Shown one piece after another: positions 46,715-58,714 of a stretch of 64,000 bases of DNA. Location of the stretch: the NCBI GenBank assembly GCA_024516155.1, contig JAJJXM010000007.1, forward strand, positions 124,001 to 188,000, given 5' to 3'. The stretch is from Pyronema omphalodes. Lineage: Eukaryota > Ascomycota > Pezizomycetes > Pezizales > Pyronemataceae. The translations under genes were made by a program, and so were the position numbers. How positions within the stretch are numbered: position 1 is the stretch's first letter; every line of letters starts with the position of its first letter. A model generated the notes under the pieces. The model had not been told where the DNA came from, ran no database searches, and saw only the letters and a program-made list of their open reading frames with translations.

Positions 46715-47848
46715 ATGCCCCCTCACCCCGCCCTCGCAAAACTCCATCCCACCGCTCAATGGCCACTCATAGTCTCCGCCCCCATGCGCACCGTTTCCAA
46801 CGCCGCCCTAACCTCCGCCGTATCACAAGCCGGCGGTTTCGGATTCTACGCTGCAGGCTACACCCCCTTCCCCGAGGCCATGTTATCCAACTCCCTCGGT
46901 ATTAAAGAACCCTATGGTGTTGGTATATCTCTCTTTCCAATCCCATATCATCCCCAACACTCTCACTAACCCTCGAGTCAACACCCACAGGCTATCTCCT
47001 CTTCTCCACCCCCCTCTCCGAAGCACTAGACTCCTTCCATAATCTCTCCCCCCGACCCGCCGCAGTCTGGTTTTTCGCCCCCTCCACCTCGTCACAGATG
47101 AAATCCTGGATCCAGAGCTTCCGTTCTGCGTATCCCGACGTAAGTATCTGGGTACAAATCGCCACGCTGGAGGAGGCATTAGAATCTATCTCCTTCGGCG
47201 CAGATGTGGTGGTTGCGCAAGGCCGGGAAGCGGGTGGTCATGGAAGGGACATAGGGGGGAGTTGGGTACAGCTTGTAAGGGAGGTTAAAGCGGGGTTGAA
47301 GGGTATAGGGAGAGGAGATGTGCCGGTGTTGGCGGCGGGGGGGATTGTGGATGGGGAGACGGTGGCGGCGGCGGTGGTAACGGGTGCGGATGCGGTTGTG
47401 GTTGGTACGGCGCTGGTGGTGGCGGGGGAGAGTGAGGCGGAGATGGGGTTTAAGGAGTTGGTGGTTGCGGTGAAGGATGGTGGGAGGGAGACGGTTAGGT
47501 GGGTTTGCGTTGAGGATTTTCTGGTGGATATGATGGCTGATGAGTTTGGAATATAGGACTAGGCTTTATGATACGTTGAGAAATACTATGGATTGGCCGG
47601 AGGGCTGGAATGGTAGGGCGATTGTTAATGATAGTTTTAGGGATCATCAGGCGGGAATGGATTTGAAGGAGAATTTGGAAAGGTATCAAAAGGCCGTTAG
47701 GGAGAGTGATTATTCGAGGATGACGGCGTATGCTGGAGCTGGAGTTGGGCTGGTTAATGAGATTAAACCGGCGGCGGAGATTGTGAGGGATATGAGGGAG
47801 GGGGCTAAAAGGGTTTTGAGGGAGGCAGCGGAGCTGTATAAAGAGTGA
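46715..47848 (+). CDS. Nitronate monooxygenase (2-nitropropane dioxygenase family)
   Basis: FMN-dependent oxidation of alkyl nitronates to carbonyl compounds and nitrite; a TIM-barrel flavoprotein, probably cytosolic or peroxisomal. Three exons: 46715-46922, 46991-47498 and 47557-47848, giving 335 residues. Intron 1 (68 nt, GTATAT..CCACAG) restores EPYGVG-YLLFST. Intron 2 (58 nt, GTGGGT..ATATAG) removes a stop and restores RETVR-TRLYDTLRNTMDWPEGWNGRA. Family features: an N-terminal PLIVSAPMRTVSN segment with SQAGGFGFYAAGY, the conserved AQGREAGGHG near residue 165, LAAGGIVDG near 205, and ADAVVVGTALV near 225, which form the flavin phosphate site. The C-terminal helix region ends in KE. It is shorter than some fungal NMOs (about 350-380), but nothing obvious is missing. 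Confidence 0.9.
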
Positions 47849-48683
47849 GGGAAAGAGAAACTATGGTTGAAGTAACGCCAGGGTGGAGGGGGGGAGGGAG
47901 GGTGGGTGGTTTGTTTACCATATTTTATTGGGTCAGGAAAATGTTGGTGTGCAAAATGATACTTATAGTGTTGCTACAGTTAATCAAAATTAATTGGAAG
48001 AACTGTCCACTTATTTATTCATCCAATTATACACCGACCAAGGCCTGAAAGTCCTTGTATGCATGCGTTGTCAGGATGACACGTACACAATCATGTCATC
48101 GACTATCATTCTATTTGAGAAATGCAATGTTGCAAAGGGTAATCTTGGGGTTTTAGGAAGAGAGCTAAGAAATCGCAAAAGTACTATAAATTTCACAACC
48201 AACTTAAAGGATAATAAGCCATTGGTTAAAGTAAAACCATTGGAATAAAGGACCTCAAATGGCAATTCCAAATTTATAGCTCCTGACCCTATTAAGGCCT
48301 GATTGGTTGCCTAGTTTGTGTCCTGGGTAGTACTTACTCTTCTGAGTAGCTTAACATAATAAATTAATAGATTGGAAAAATATTTCCATAGTAATTTGAA
48401 ACCTCACCTATGAAACGTTGAGTCGTAGCTGTTGGATGTCATTCTCGATTGGCGGGAGATAAGCGAAACGTGTATGTACGTTTATGCAGAATATGGAGAA
48501 ATTCTATTTCATCCTGCATATATGAATTCTACGTTGGCAGAACGAAGGGGTGGGGCGACAGTACCATCCTGGTGGAGGTGGATGAGGAGAATAACATACT
48601 TGTAAGAGCCCCCTCACACACATAAACTCTTTGATCCTCCATCCACTGTTATCAGTTACCCCCAAACCTCCACATCGGATGCA
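47849..48683. other. Intergenic region between nitronate monooxygenase and exchanger 2
   Basis: No gene supported. A/T-rich, with short ORFs only. Confidence 0.4.
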
Positions 48684-50812
48684 ATGAGTCGTTTTTATTT
48701 CTTAAAAAAGAGCCCACTTGTCGGTGTTACTTTATTACACCTATTAACCCTAATAATACTACTAACCACCGCCAATGGGGAGAAGTTTGAGTTGAGTCGA
48801 CGTACAAAAAGCTTGGTTGACTCGCTACCTAAATTACAACTTGCACTCGGGTTTGTAACACAGCCGCCCTTCGAGGGAATTCCGCAAGAGGTATGCCTAT
48901 ATGATCTACTCATATATCCAATAGAAATTTATACTAACTCTAGTCGTAGTGTAAAGATGTCTATAACGTTCCCCGCGAAGACCAATGTTTGTTCGTCCTC
49001 GAACACTGCAAAGCCGAAAATACCGGACGCGTCAACTATCTCGAAAAATATTACTGCTACCAGGAAATTTCCCCGATTATAAAATTAATTGGTTTTATCG
49101 TCTGGCTAAGTCTCCTTTTTGTGACTCTCGCCGTCACCGCGAACGATTTCATAACAACAAATATCGAAATCATCGCTGTTGCAACAAATCTCTCGGAAAA
49201 CTTAGCCGGTGCAACATTATTAGCTTTGGGAAATGGGTCGCCGGATGTTTTCAGTACCTTTACAGCGATTCGAATGGGAGAGGGCTCATTGGCTATTGGT
49301 GAGCTAATTGGAGCGGCGAGCATTGTCACGGCTGCTTTAGTCGGGACAATAGCAGTGATAAAACCATTCAAAGTCATAAAAAGAGAGTTTTTAAGAGACC
49401 TCTCATTCTTTGCTGGAGCTGCTATTTTCGTAATAGCATTTTTGGCGGATGGGCGGGTGACTTTATCTGAATGTTGGTTTATGTTTGCCTACTGGATTTG
49501 TTATTGCCTATGTCTCTGGTTATGGACTTGGTTGGAGCAGCGTCGGGAGAAGAAGTACAGAGAAAATATTCTGGTCACTGAACATACTCGATTCATCATG
49601 CAAAGGGGCTTTGGAACCATTGATCAAGCAGAGTCCGCCAATGGAAGGCCACCGAGTGATAACGAATTGAGACACCTCGAGAGAATCCGCTTCGAAGGGA
49701 TGTTGGGTGTCGACCCAGATCAAAGGACACGAGCTAGAATGGCTCTTCAATTACCAGCATTAATCAGTGCAGCTCAGTTCAATGCAATGGTACATTCAGC
49801 ATCTAGACCAGTAGCCACGTCACCTCCACCTATTGTACCAAGCACAAGAGAAGTACTATTTCCCAAACTTCAAAACTTCTGGGACCAACCCCCCCGCGAA
49901 AAGGCCTTTTCAATACTAGCAACTCCTCCGATTTTATTTCTTACCCTAACAACTCCCGTTACGAAAAAGTTACAAGACCTAGACGGCGAAAGCTACCTAT
50001 GGGTCCGATGGCTTACTATACTGCAATGCCTTACAGCCCCGGTCTTTGTAGTCTTTGCGTTATCCCCGGTTGATTCCAGCCTCCCTCTAATACCATGCAT
50101 TATTTGCACCGTAATCAGCGTTGTGTGCCTTATCACACTTTTCTCTTTCACCACCGCCGATAGACATCCAAGTTGGATATCTCCACTTACTGGTGCCGGC
50201 TTTGTCGTGGGAATCATTTGGATCAACTTTGTTGCTAGCGAAGTTGTAATATTCTTTACCCACGTCGGTATTATTCTCAGAATATCTAAGGCCATTTTGG
50301 GACTCACGGCTTTTGCACTCGGAAACTCTATCGGGGACTTTTTGGCCGCAACTTCCTTAGCCCAAAAGGGCTCTCCATTTATGGCATTCACAGCATGTTT
50401 TGGAGGCCCGATGTTCAACCTTCTTTTTGGAATTGGTCTGGGTGGAGTATGGAATCAATTGGTGTACGGAGGATCCAGTTTACCGATAAACGTCGAGATA
50501 ACTTCGACATTAGTTATATCGACGATCACTCTACTTTTGACCATTGTGGTATTTTTTATCTGGATTCCGGCAAATAAATTTTGGTTGTCGAGGAGCTTTG
50601 GTGTGTCGTTGTTGACTCTTTGGTTAACGTCAACAATTGTGAACGTTGCTATGGAGTCGTATGGATTGACTGTATCATGGCCGGATGGGGTTGAGCCGCG
50701 TTGGAGTGGAGGAGTATTGTGGTTGGTCAGTATAATTATTATGGCTGCGGTTGGATCTTTGATGGCATCAAGCGCCCCATTCGATTGGATAGATGGACCT
50801 ACTTCTTTCTAA
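48684..50812 (+). CDS. Sodium/calcium exchanger family protein, NCLX/YDL206W-like (paralog 2)
   Basis: Second member of the same exchanger family as 27294-30092, 689 residues. Exon 1 is 48684-48890, the intron 48891-48949 (GTATGC..CGTAG, 59 nt) and exon 2 48950-50812. The intron lies at the same place and phase as in paralog 1, directly before the luminal Cys region (QE-CKDV here, KE-CRNV there). The order is: signal-anchor-like segment (about 12-32); Cys region with DQCLFVLEHC and NYLEKYYC; alpha-1 repeat ALGNGSPDVFST near residue 160; a hydrophilic loop of only about 170 residues; and the second exchanger domain with alpha-2 repeat ALGNSIGDFLA near 525, ending in hydrophobic helices. The loop is much shorter than in paralog 1 and lacks its acidic cluster. 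That suggests different regulation, which is inference. Confidence 0.91.
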
Positions 50813-50985
50813 GCGCGGAACAGGTGGATAGAGTAAATAGCATTATTGGAGGATAGACTGACTGAGAAAACCGTATGACGATATCGATTGGGAACGTTAT
50901 ACTGAATTTTCTTAGCATGTCATCGTAGTTCGGATTTCTGAGTTTGAGTAAAAGATTGAAAATCTCTAGTATCACGATTTGATTC

Positions 50986-51564
50986 TTAGATGCCTCGGAT
51001 ATCCATTAAAATGCCAATCAGCCTTGACAGAAAGTCTAGTTTGGCCGGCACATCGTCCTGGAGATTCATATTATCTTCTACTTGAGAGTGATCTTCCCAG
51101 TTCTTCAGCCAAATAACATTCTCTGCCTGAAATTTCCACGTTTCTTGAGCTCCTTGAATATTTGTTGTGAGGTCGAACATCGCTTTATTGTCAACTGGCC
51201 GAAAATACCTTGCGCTGCTCCAAAGGTGCCAAATCCAGTCGATGTCAAAAGGCTTCAAATATATTCCGGTGACTTAAGAAACCCCCAAGAGATAGCTACA
51301 GTGTTCACTGACAAGTATCTTGCTTGTGGTGAATGACGCTGTCTGGTAACTCAACACACCCAAGTGACGAGAAACTCGGTAGCTGAGCTCAATAGGTGTC
51401 GCGATATTGGATAAGAAAATCATGAGCCCGACCTTGCGCCCTGAAGGCCCTGAAAATTTTGGGCTCAGAGTCACATGCTCCTCCGAGACTGGAAATCCGG
51501 AATAGAAGAAACAAACAGTAGATCCTGTTTTGATGTTCTTCTGCGATAATAAACGCTCTAACAC
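50986..51564 (-). pseudogene. Possible degraded gene: one frame broken by a single stop
   Basis: Two minus-strand ORF segments (51564-51274 and 51258-50986) lie in the same frame, separated by one TAA (51276-51274) and five sense codons. Together they would give about 190 residues of ordinary, non-repetitive composition (segments such as CFFYSGFPVSEEHV and WIWHLWSSARYFRPVDNKAMFDL). The upstream side is also closed soon after an AG at about 51581 that could be an acceptor. I recognise no family. A real multi-exon gene with an intron over the TAA, a pseudogene, and chance are all possible. Confidence 0.3.
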
Positions 51565-51898
51565 AAGCTGCGTGCCTCACATTTATTTTTCTAAGTGATC
51601 CTACATAGCAGCTCATTTATGGCCAATGGTTAACTGCAAATTTGGATTACATGTTGTTTTCGTGCGCAGGTCGTTCGAGTTTTTCTATTTTTGTTTATTC
51701 GCAGGTTTCGCACTGCAAACCGCGTTAGCCGCCATGTTCTAGGGGCGCTGCATGTTATGTAATCTGTTGTGACTGCTCTTTTTAGTAAGCCCACTAACGA
51801 CACGGATCTTTCCACGATATTAGCGCACAATTTCTGATTCAACTTGTAACGACGTACAATTCCTCACCAAACGACTATTCGCTTGGAAGACAGTCAAA

Positions 51899-52781
51899 AT
51901 GTCTAAGATCACTGTCGGTACGTTATTTCGGCATCCCTCGAATCCGCGCGCGTCGTATTTCGCGATTTCACGATTTCCGACGCGTAACACGCAAATTCCG
52001 ACGAACATGGACTGACGATGAAATTATAGCCGGAGTACGTGGAAACGTCAAGGAGCTCCTTGACTACTCCCTCAATGAGAAGAAGCGCAACTTCTTGGAG
52101 ACCGTCGAGCTCCAGATCGGTCTCAAGAACTACGACCCCATGCGTGACAAGCGTTTCTCTGGATCCGTCAAGCTCCCCATTGTCCCCCGCCCTGGAATGA
52201 GCATCTGGTACGAAGCACCGCGCTACACGAGATTTTGTCGGACATCGGCCTAACAGCGCATAGTATCCTCGGAGACCAGCACGACATTGACCGTGCCAAG
52301 CACCACGGATTCGAGTTCATGTCCGTCGAGGACTTGAAGAAGCTCAACAAGAACAAGAAGTTGATCAAGAAGCTCGCACGCAAGTACGATGCTTTCCTCG
52401 CTTCCGAGCAGTTGATCAAGCAGATCCCCCGTCTTTTGGGACCCGGTCTTTCCAAGGCTGGAAAGTTCCCCACCCCCGTCTCTCACGCTGAGGACCTTGC
52501 CGCCAAGGTCAACGACGTCAAGAGCACCATCAAGTTCCAGCTCAAGAAGGTTCTCTGTCTCGGAGTTGCCATCGGAAACGTTGGAATGTCCGAGGACGAG
52601 TTGATCGGAAACATCATGTTGGCCATCAACTACCTCGTCTCTTTGTTGAAGAAGGGATGGCAGAACGTTGGATCCTTGACCATCGTACGTATCCCAATTT
52701 TTCTTCGTTATGGCTATTTTGCGCAGATTGCTAACCCCCTTATAGAAGGCTTCCATGTCTCCCCCCAAGCGCGTCTACTAA
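51899..52781 (+). CDS. rpl10a: Large-subunit ribosomal protein uL1 (L10a; yeast L1)
   Basis: L1-stalk protein of the cytosolic 60S subunit. Four exons: 51899-51917, 52030-52207, 52264-52684 and 52746-52781, giving 217 residues, exactly the yeast length. Exon 1 holds only 19 coding nt. Introns are 112, 56 and 61 nt with GTACGT or GTACGA donors and TATAG/CATAG ends. The splices restore [34 protein letters not shown] and [15 protein letters not shown]. Landmarks: [74 protein letters not shown] and [11 protein letters not shown]. Codon use is strongly biased, as expected for a ribosomal protein. Confidence 0.97.
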
Positions 52782-53449
52782 GCGCATTTTCTTGTGTTTT
52801 CCGTGGGTTTGGTGTTAGGGAATGGGTATCATTTGTATTCTGATCTACGTCCTTGCGGTCAGCAAAAAATAAAAGCAAAGTACAAGAAATATCGTCTGTG
52901 CGCTGTGATTTCAAACCAGTATTTCGTGATTATTTCAAGTGATTAAGGTCTTTGTCGACCTACCGGGCAAGATACAAATACAATCTGACTCGCCAATAGT
53001 ATGCTGTACGTAGTGCTTGATACCGCCGTATTTATGCTTGGTAATTTCGTGTACTCGCAGGCAGCTTGACTATTCGTCCTCCGTCATATTTTGTCAATCA
53101 ATGTTCTAGCTTACCATGTATCCATCTGTGTCAGAGCACTTTCACTCGTCCCAAACCTAGGTAAGGTACATATGTCACCTTCAGTCTAATTTATCGTAAG
53201 TCATACCCGACAAAGCTATCAGTAACCTGAACCCCGACTGAGTAAGGTTACGTGCGAGTGAGGGTGGTAAAAGTTCTTGAGCACCTAGAGAATTTGTTAA
53301 TTCAAGCTGCGTTGACAATACATATCTCCAGTCACAACTTCCAAACAACAAGCAAGATGTAGGTATTGATAGACCATCTAATAGTCTAACTATGAATTTA
53401 TCTTACACGAAATCATAATCACAGATATTTTAGAGCCTATTAACCACTT
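52782..53449. other. 3' intergenic region between convergent uL1 and BolA genes
   Basis: No gene seen. It should hold both 3' UTRs. Confidence 0.45.
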
Positions 53450-53958
53450 CTAATGCTTGTGGTCAGGGTCCTTGTTCGCACAACCTCCACTACACTTTCC
53501 CTCGGCCTCGGCCTTCTCAATAGCCTTCGCCTGCTCCAACAGACGGTCTTCCTCCTCGAGAGTCAAAGTCCGAAGCTGCAACGCATGGATTCCACCCTGC
53601 CTCGTCAACTCATCCTGTAGCAATCCATTAATGGTTCTATGCCTCTTAAGCTGGGTCTGTCCCTGGAACTGAGCAGAGGAGACAACAACACTATTTCCAC
53701 CTGTCAATAACCCCCTTTCATATGTAATGTAGCATCCCCAGCATACCGGAAGTGAGTCTCCTTCTTATCCGCAACACCCCTCATGGCATTGTGGTGAGCG
53801 TGCTTGTCCGAATCATTATAGATCTCGAGTGTCCGAGGTGACAAAGCTGCAGTGAGCTTGCTGCGGATAGCATCTTCGTAGGGAGTGGGGCTGCCGGCCA
53901 TCGTGGTTGCGTAGCTGCGACGCGTGAGGTGACGTAGTACAGCAGTGGGGAAGCGCAT
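53450..53958 (-). CDS. BolA-like protein, probably mitochondrial (Bol1/Bol3 type)
   Basis: BolA proteins work with monothiol glutaredoxins in iron-sulfur cluster delivery. Two exons: 53958-53747 and 53690-53450, giving 150 residues. The 56-nt intron (53746-53691, GTATGC..AATAG) interrupts the BolA core and restores THFR-VVVSSAQFQGQTQLKRHR. An earlier CAG in the intron gives a stop if used. The N-terminus (MRFPTAVLRHLTRRSY) is basic and amphipathic with no acidic residue, like a mitochondrial presequence. The BolA fold spans about residues 25-115, with LEIYNDSDKHAHH, ETHFRV and RHRTINGLLQDEL. The C-terminal tail has CSGGCANKDPDHKH, an unusual Cys/His ending that might bind metal. Confidence 0.88.
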
Positions 53959-54602
53959 GGTTGGTGATCGCGGGAGGTTCGCAATTCGGGCGCCGCGCGA
54001 AAATGGTGGGGTTGGGTTAGGGTATCCGTAGCGACGGATGAGTCCCGGTCTGGTTAGAATCTCGATGTCTAAAGAGCTATATGAAGCTACATATCCAATT
54101 CATCAACTCCTTCATGTCTTTGGAAAGACTGGAGTTTTTGGTGGTATCTTTTTAGTGACAAAAAACTGGGCTGTAGAGGGCATAAACCTGAGTACATCCT
54201 GAAACAGCTGAGCTCAGTTACTTTTGTGGTTGAAAGGGTAATTTGACCAGAGGTGCATCGTTACTTCTGGAGCAGAATGAAGGGTTATCAACAACCAATA
54301 AATGCTACAAAATCAAACTCCAACGATACTCGGAGCATAAAATGTATTTATACTGCCTCTTAAAATGATACTAATACAACATCACATTCACTGTGGTACC
54401 ACAAATTGAAGGTTTCACGAGTCGCAACTGATCAAGCACGTGTTTCAGATAAGATAACAAAGATCGATCTTGCGTGTCTGTTTGTACCTAGCAACGCATA
54501 CGCGACCCCCGCGCGACACCGTACCTCGACGCCAAACACCATCCGCGACGAGCCAGCCAGCCACGACCACAACGTTTCCGCGACTCGAATCAACCCCAAA
54601 CC
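53959..54602. other. Divergent region between BolA-like and CAP-H genes
   Basis: No gene. It should contain both promoters. The last 130 bp before the CAP-H ATG are rich in CGAC. Confidence 0.45.
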
Positions 54603-57171
54603 ATGGCCCGTTCCAGGAGCGAGAACCGCCGACAGAGCGGCGTTTCGACGCCTACTCGAACTACGATGATACCGCTCAACGACGACTCGGCTGAGAAAGC
54701 TAAGAGACAGAAGGAGCGCACGCTGTTACAATCTATCCAGAGACAGAAAATGTTGGCAGCTGCATCGCCGAGTTCTCGCGCTGATATTGGATCGCCAATT
54801 ACACCTAGAAGCGTTGGTCAGAGAGGTGAAACTATTGATGCTGTTACTCCGCTTAAGAAGGTTCCGCTGTTGGCCAATTGGGAACAGTGGTTGAAGGCTG
54901 TTTCGGATAATGTTAGAGCGCTCCTCTTTGATTTTCTCTTTTGTCCTGAACTATGCTGATGTGTGTGTATGTGCGACACAGAAAATCACCCCGACCAACT
55001 CTTGGGATGTCGCCTTGATCGATTACTTTCATGATATGAGCTTGTTGAAGGAAGGAAATAGTATCAACTTCCAGAAGGCTAGTTGCACATTGGATGGATG
55101 TGTCAAGATCTACACAACTAGAATCGACTCGGTAGCATCGGAGACCTCGAAATTACTCAGTGGTTTAGCGGAGAGCGACACACGAAAGAAGGGCCGTGGA
55201 AACGAGGAGGATGGCGAGGGAAGTGATGACGAAGATGGTGAAGAGGATGGTGAGGGAAAGAGAAAGCCTAAGCGAAAGGTATGTTGGGGTCCGGGTTTGA
55301 ATGCACTTCTAGTTCTCTCTAACACTATTAGACCCAACGTTCGTCGGAAGCCACCCTTGCGAAGGATTTCAGTCAACTACAAATCAAAAAGCTCGAACTC
55401 GAATTTTCCGTCGACCCACTATTCCGTAAAGCCTCGGCTGATTTCGACGAGGGAGGAGCAAAGGGTCTCTTGCTAAACCATCTATCAATCGACAACAATG
55501 GAAGAATTGTTTTCGACAGTAGCGACGACAAGGACGACGAGCATCATGACCCAAATGGAGAAGAAAATGAAGAAGAGGAAGTTGAGAAACCACCGGTAGT
55601 ACAGCTCGAGGATATTCCAGAGGAACCCGAAGAGATTGCCTACAAACTTGGAAATCTCAAAAATAGATTCTTCCCAGATCTATCAATACTGGACAATCAG
55701 GATATTTGCCCTTCATTAAAAAATGTTGACTTTAGCACTGCTGGAATACTAGATATACCCTTCTTGAAACCGCAGGACGATAAGGACGATCCTCTGGTTA
55801 CCGGTGGTGTAGGCGGCTTTGATGACGACGACCGTGCAGGTGGAAACGATATGGCATTTGGCTTCGACGATGGGTACGGTGTAGGAGGTGATGACGACGG
55901 AGACATGACTATGGCATTTGGAGAGGGAGGAGAAATGTGGGCCAACCAAACTATGGCCGATGGAGACCCACTTCTCAATCCATACAATAAAGTATCTGGC
56001 GGAAAGGAGGGTGACTTTGACCCTGAGCGCAGCATGGTTTCTGGGATTTTCTCTGGGCATGACGATATCCTCAGCTACTTTGACGAAGCAATGCAAAAGA
56101 ACTGGGCTGGACCCGAGCACTGGAGAATCCGCAAGATCAAGGACAGCTCAAAGCAAGTAACCGCACCTAGAGTGAGGAAAGAGAAAGAGGCGTTTGAGAT
56201 CAACTTCATGGACCCGGGCTCTGATCCATCGGAGGAGATATTGGCACCGCCCAAAACAGTCAGCACTATTAATCTTTCCAAGGCACAACGGAAGAGTAAC
56301 ACCAGAAATTTGTTACCTGACGACAAACACTTCAACTCTAAGCAGCTTATCCGACTCTTCCTCAAACCCAAGAAGGTCATTATGCGTGGTAGAAGACCAA
56401 CCAGTGGAAAAGCTGAAGCTGAAGCCGTCGAGATGGATGTACCAGAGAACATGGACGAAGAATTCTGGGCCAAACAAAATCTGGCCGGTGAAATTCAAGC
56501 TTCTTCAACACCCGGACCGAAGGGTGATTACGATGCCAACTTCTTCAATGACGATAATTTGGACCTTCCTGTCGGACTGGGTGACGATGATGATGAGGAT
56601 GCATTTGCTGATGCACGGGAATCATTTTCTCCCGGTGCTGAAGACAGGAATAACAACCCTAGTTCAACAATGCCAATGTCTTCACAGTTCCCGAGTACAC
56701 AAATGATGGGCTTTGGATCTCAGCTGGTAACACAGAGTAGACGTGTAAAACCTAGTTACATGCAATATGCTCGTGTGGCGAAGAAGGTCGACGTCCGTAA
56801 ATTGAAGGAGAACTTGTGGTCGAGTCTTTCATTTGAAACCCAACCTGTGGCTGCGGATGGAGACACTAGTATTGTATGTGACTATTACCCCTTATAAGTA
56901 GTATGATTTTCTAACCTGATTCTAGGCTTCCGCGCGGCCGCAGCAGCCCATCAAGGCACCAGAGGAACCACGAAAATTCACAGAAGTCATCAACGACTTA
57001 CGAAACGTATATCCAGAGAAGACAATTGCGGATATCAGTACGAGTTACTGTTTCATTTGTGTTTTGCATTTAGCAAACGAGAAGGGATTGGTAGTTGAAG
57101 AAGAGGGTGGTAATTTGCAGGAGCTTGTGATACGGAAAGATTTATCTGCGCATGAGCCTGATGCTTTTTGA
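54603..57171 (+). CDS. Condensin subunit 2, kleisin CAP-H/Barren (Brn1/Cnd2)
   Basis: Kleisin that bridges the SMC2/SMC4 heads and holds the HEAT subunits in condensin, for mitotic chromosome condensation. Four exons: 54603-54911, 54982-55278, 55332-56873 and 56926-57171, giving 797 residues. Introns are 70, 53 and 52 nt. Intron 1 has a non-consensus donor (GTTAGA) but is needed to give VSDN-KITPTNSWDVALIDYFHD, a strongly conserved Barren segment. The N-terminal kleisin region (about 92-135) contacts SMC2. Acidic linkers follow (about 170-200, 260-290, 390-430), with SADFDEGGAKGLLLNHL near 240, MVSGIFSGHDDILSYFDEAM near 400, and KPSYMQYARVAKKVDVRKLK near 675. A C-terminal winged-helix segment (about 755-797, STSYCFICVLHLANEKGL) binds SMC4. 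The other introns have standard ends (GTATGT..TTAG; GTATGT..CTAG). Confidence 0.94.
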
Positions 57172-58407
57172 TTTTTTTTAATTATTTTTTATACAATGGT
57201 TGTTTCTGCATAAACTCATATTTTAAAGAGGAAAAAAGATTACTGTTCGTGTTCTTTTTTTTTTGTAGAGTTCGTGGGAAGGCGCTACGGCGAGGATGGG
57301 ATTCGGTTCTTGTTTTGTTTCTAAATTGGTCTTTGGAATTCTGTACTTTTTGGGCGGGGGTTTGTTTGGTTCAACTACAAATTTCGTGGTCGATTCTTTT
57401 GTCACAACGGACATTGCGAGGATACTCCATCGATTTGTTACAGACATCTGAAGTGATTTCTTTCCATCAGCCGGGAGCTCTTTTGGACCCCAAACACCTT
57501 TGAAAAACTATTAACCGAACAGATCACTCGGAAGACAATCCGCAGTATCGTCATCGATTTTCTATTCATCAGCCTCATCGTATGTTCCGGCAATACGAGT
57601 TAAAAGCACCCCATACTTTCCCCATAATCACTATCTTTAGTCACTGTACATGTAGGATATGTACCTTTAGTCTCCCCTTTCCCCTCTTCCTCTCAACCTA
57701 TTATCTTCGTTCCATTTGATATCTATTCCTATCCCATGACTACCGAAAATACCTCTCACATCCGTCTACTTTTCGGCAGCACGTTAAGCCGAGTGGTTCG
57801 ACATGGTGCGAGTCATACGGCGGGGCGCAAAGTATTATGTCTTCGGAAACACATTTCTGGGGTTTCGTTAAGCACCCGCTCCGGAAGACATTCGTAGCAT
57901 TATTAGGCTAGCAGGCTAGCAGGTACAATGGCGTAGGTGGCATAAGGTGGCATGGCGACATGGCAACATGGTGTAACGTAGATGTATTAGCCGCAGCCGA
58001 GTTATGGTATGCGTCAGATACTCGTATGTACAGACGCCGCAACTGACAAACACACCACAAGTCAGAGTTACCAGACCATATCGTACCACCGGAGTTCGCC
58101 GAGTATTCATTGGGGCGCTGGGGCACGATGAACAGTCGAACCATCTTTCAAAGTCGTCTGACGAGAGGCTGATTGATAGTTTTTTTTGACGAAAAGGAAT
58201 ATTAGAACAATATGAATGGGGAAAATGTTTATATACTGCTTGTTGAAGGGCGCAAAATGAAAGTATCATCAAGAATAGATCCTCATACAATATCACTCGA
58301 GCTTCGATTTTTATATCGGAATTTACACACTTCGATTTTCACCGACGGATTTTTTAAAGACTCAATCAATATCTTTACGATTAAATCCTAAATACCGACA
58401 AGACAAA
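57172..58407. other. Gene-free region between CAP-H and the 77-residue gene
   Basis: No supportable gene in 1.2 kb. Short repeats GGCTAGCAGGCTAGCAGG (about 57906-57922) and GGTGGCATAAGGTGGCATGG (about 57935-57954) are visible. ORFs 57168-57503 and 57916-58296 have no recognisable content. Confidence 0.4.
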
Positions 58408-58714
58408 ATGAACAATACTCCAAGACTTTTCAATGCTTTTATGAAGGGAGCTGCAAGGGCGTTTAAGGAGGAACATCCGTTCTTTATTTACCCTCAGAAC
58501 ACCCGGGCTCAACCTATCCATGCGAGATTTCTGATACAGAGACTAGGAAGAACAGCTGGAATGTAAGTAAACCATACTATTTTCTCGAGTATTGGATGAT
58601 AGAATGCATGCTGATGACAATTTGGTAATTTATAGGTATGTTCCAATTATGACGATGTTCTTTGGTTGGCCGTTTTTCGGAAAATACATCATTACGAAGA
58701 CTGGTGGACCATGA
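58408..58714 (+). CDS. Small 77-residue protein with one possible membrane segment
   Basis: Two exons (58408-58562 and 58636-58714) with a 73-nt GTAAGT..TATAG intron that rejoins in frame as RTAGM-YVPIMTMFFGWPFF. I do not recognise the family. The N-terminal half is basic (MKGAARAFKEEHPFFIYPQN, then RAQPIHARFLIQRLGR). The C-terminal third is hydrophobic (about residues 51-67), ending KYIITKTGGP. The layout recalls small accessory subunits of mitochondrial inner-membrane complexes, but nothing here proves that. Clear splice signals and an unremarkable composition argue that it is a real gene. Confidence 0.65.
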
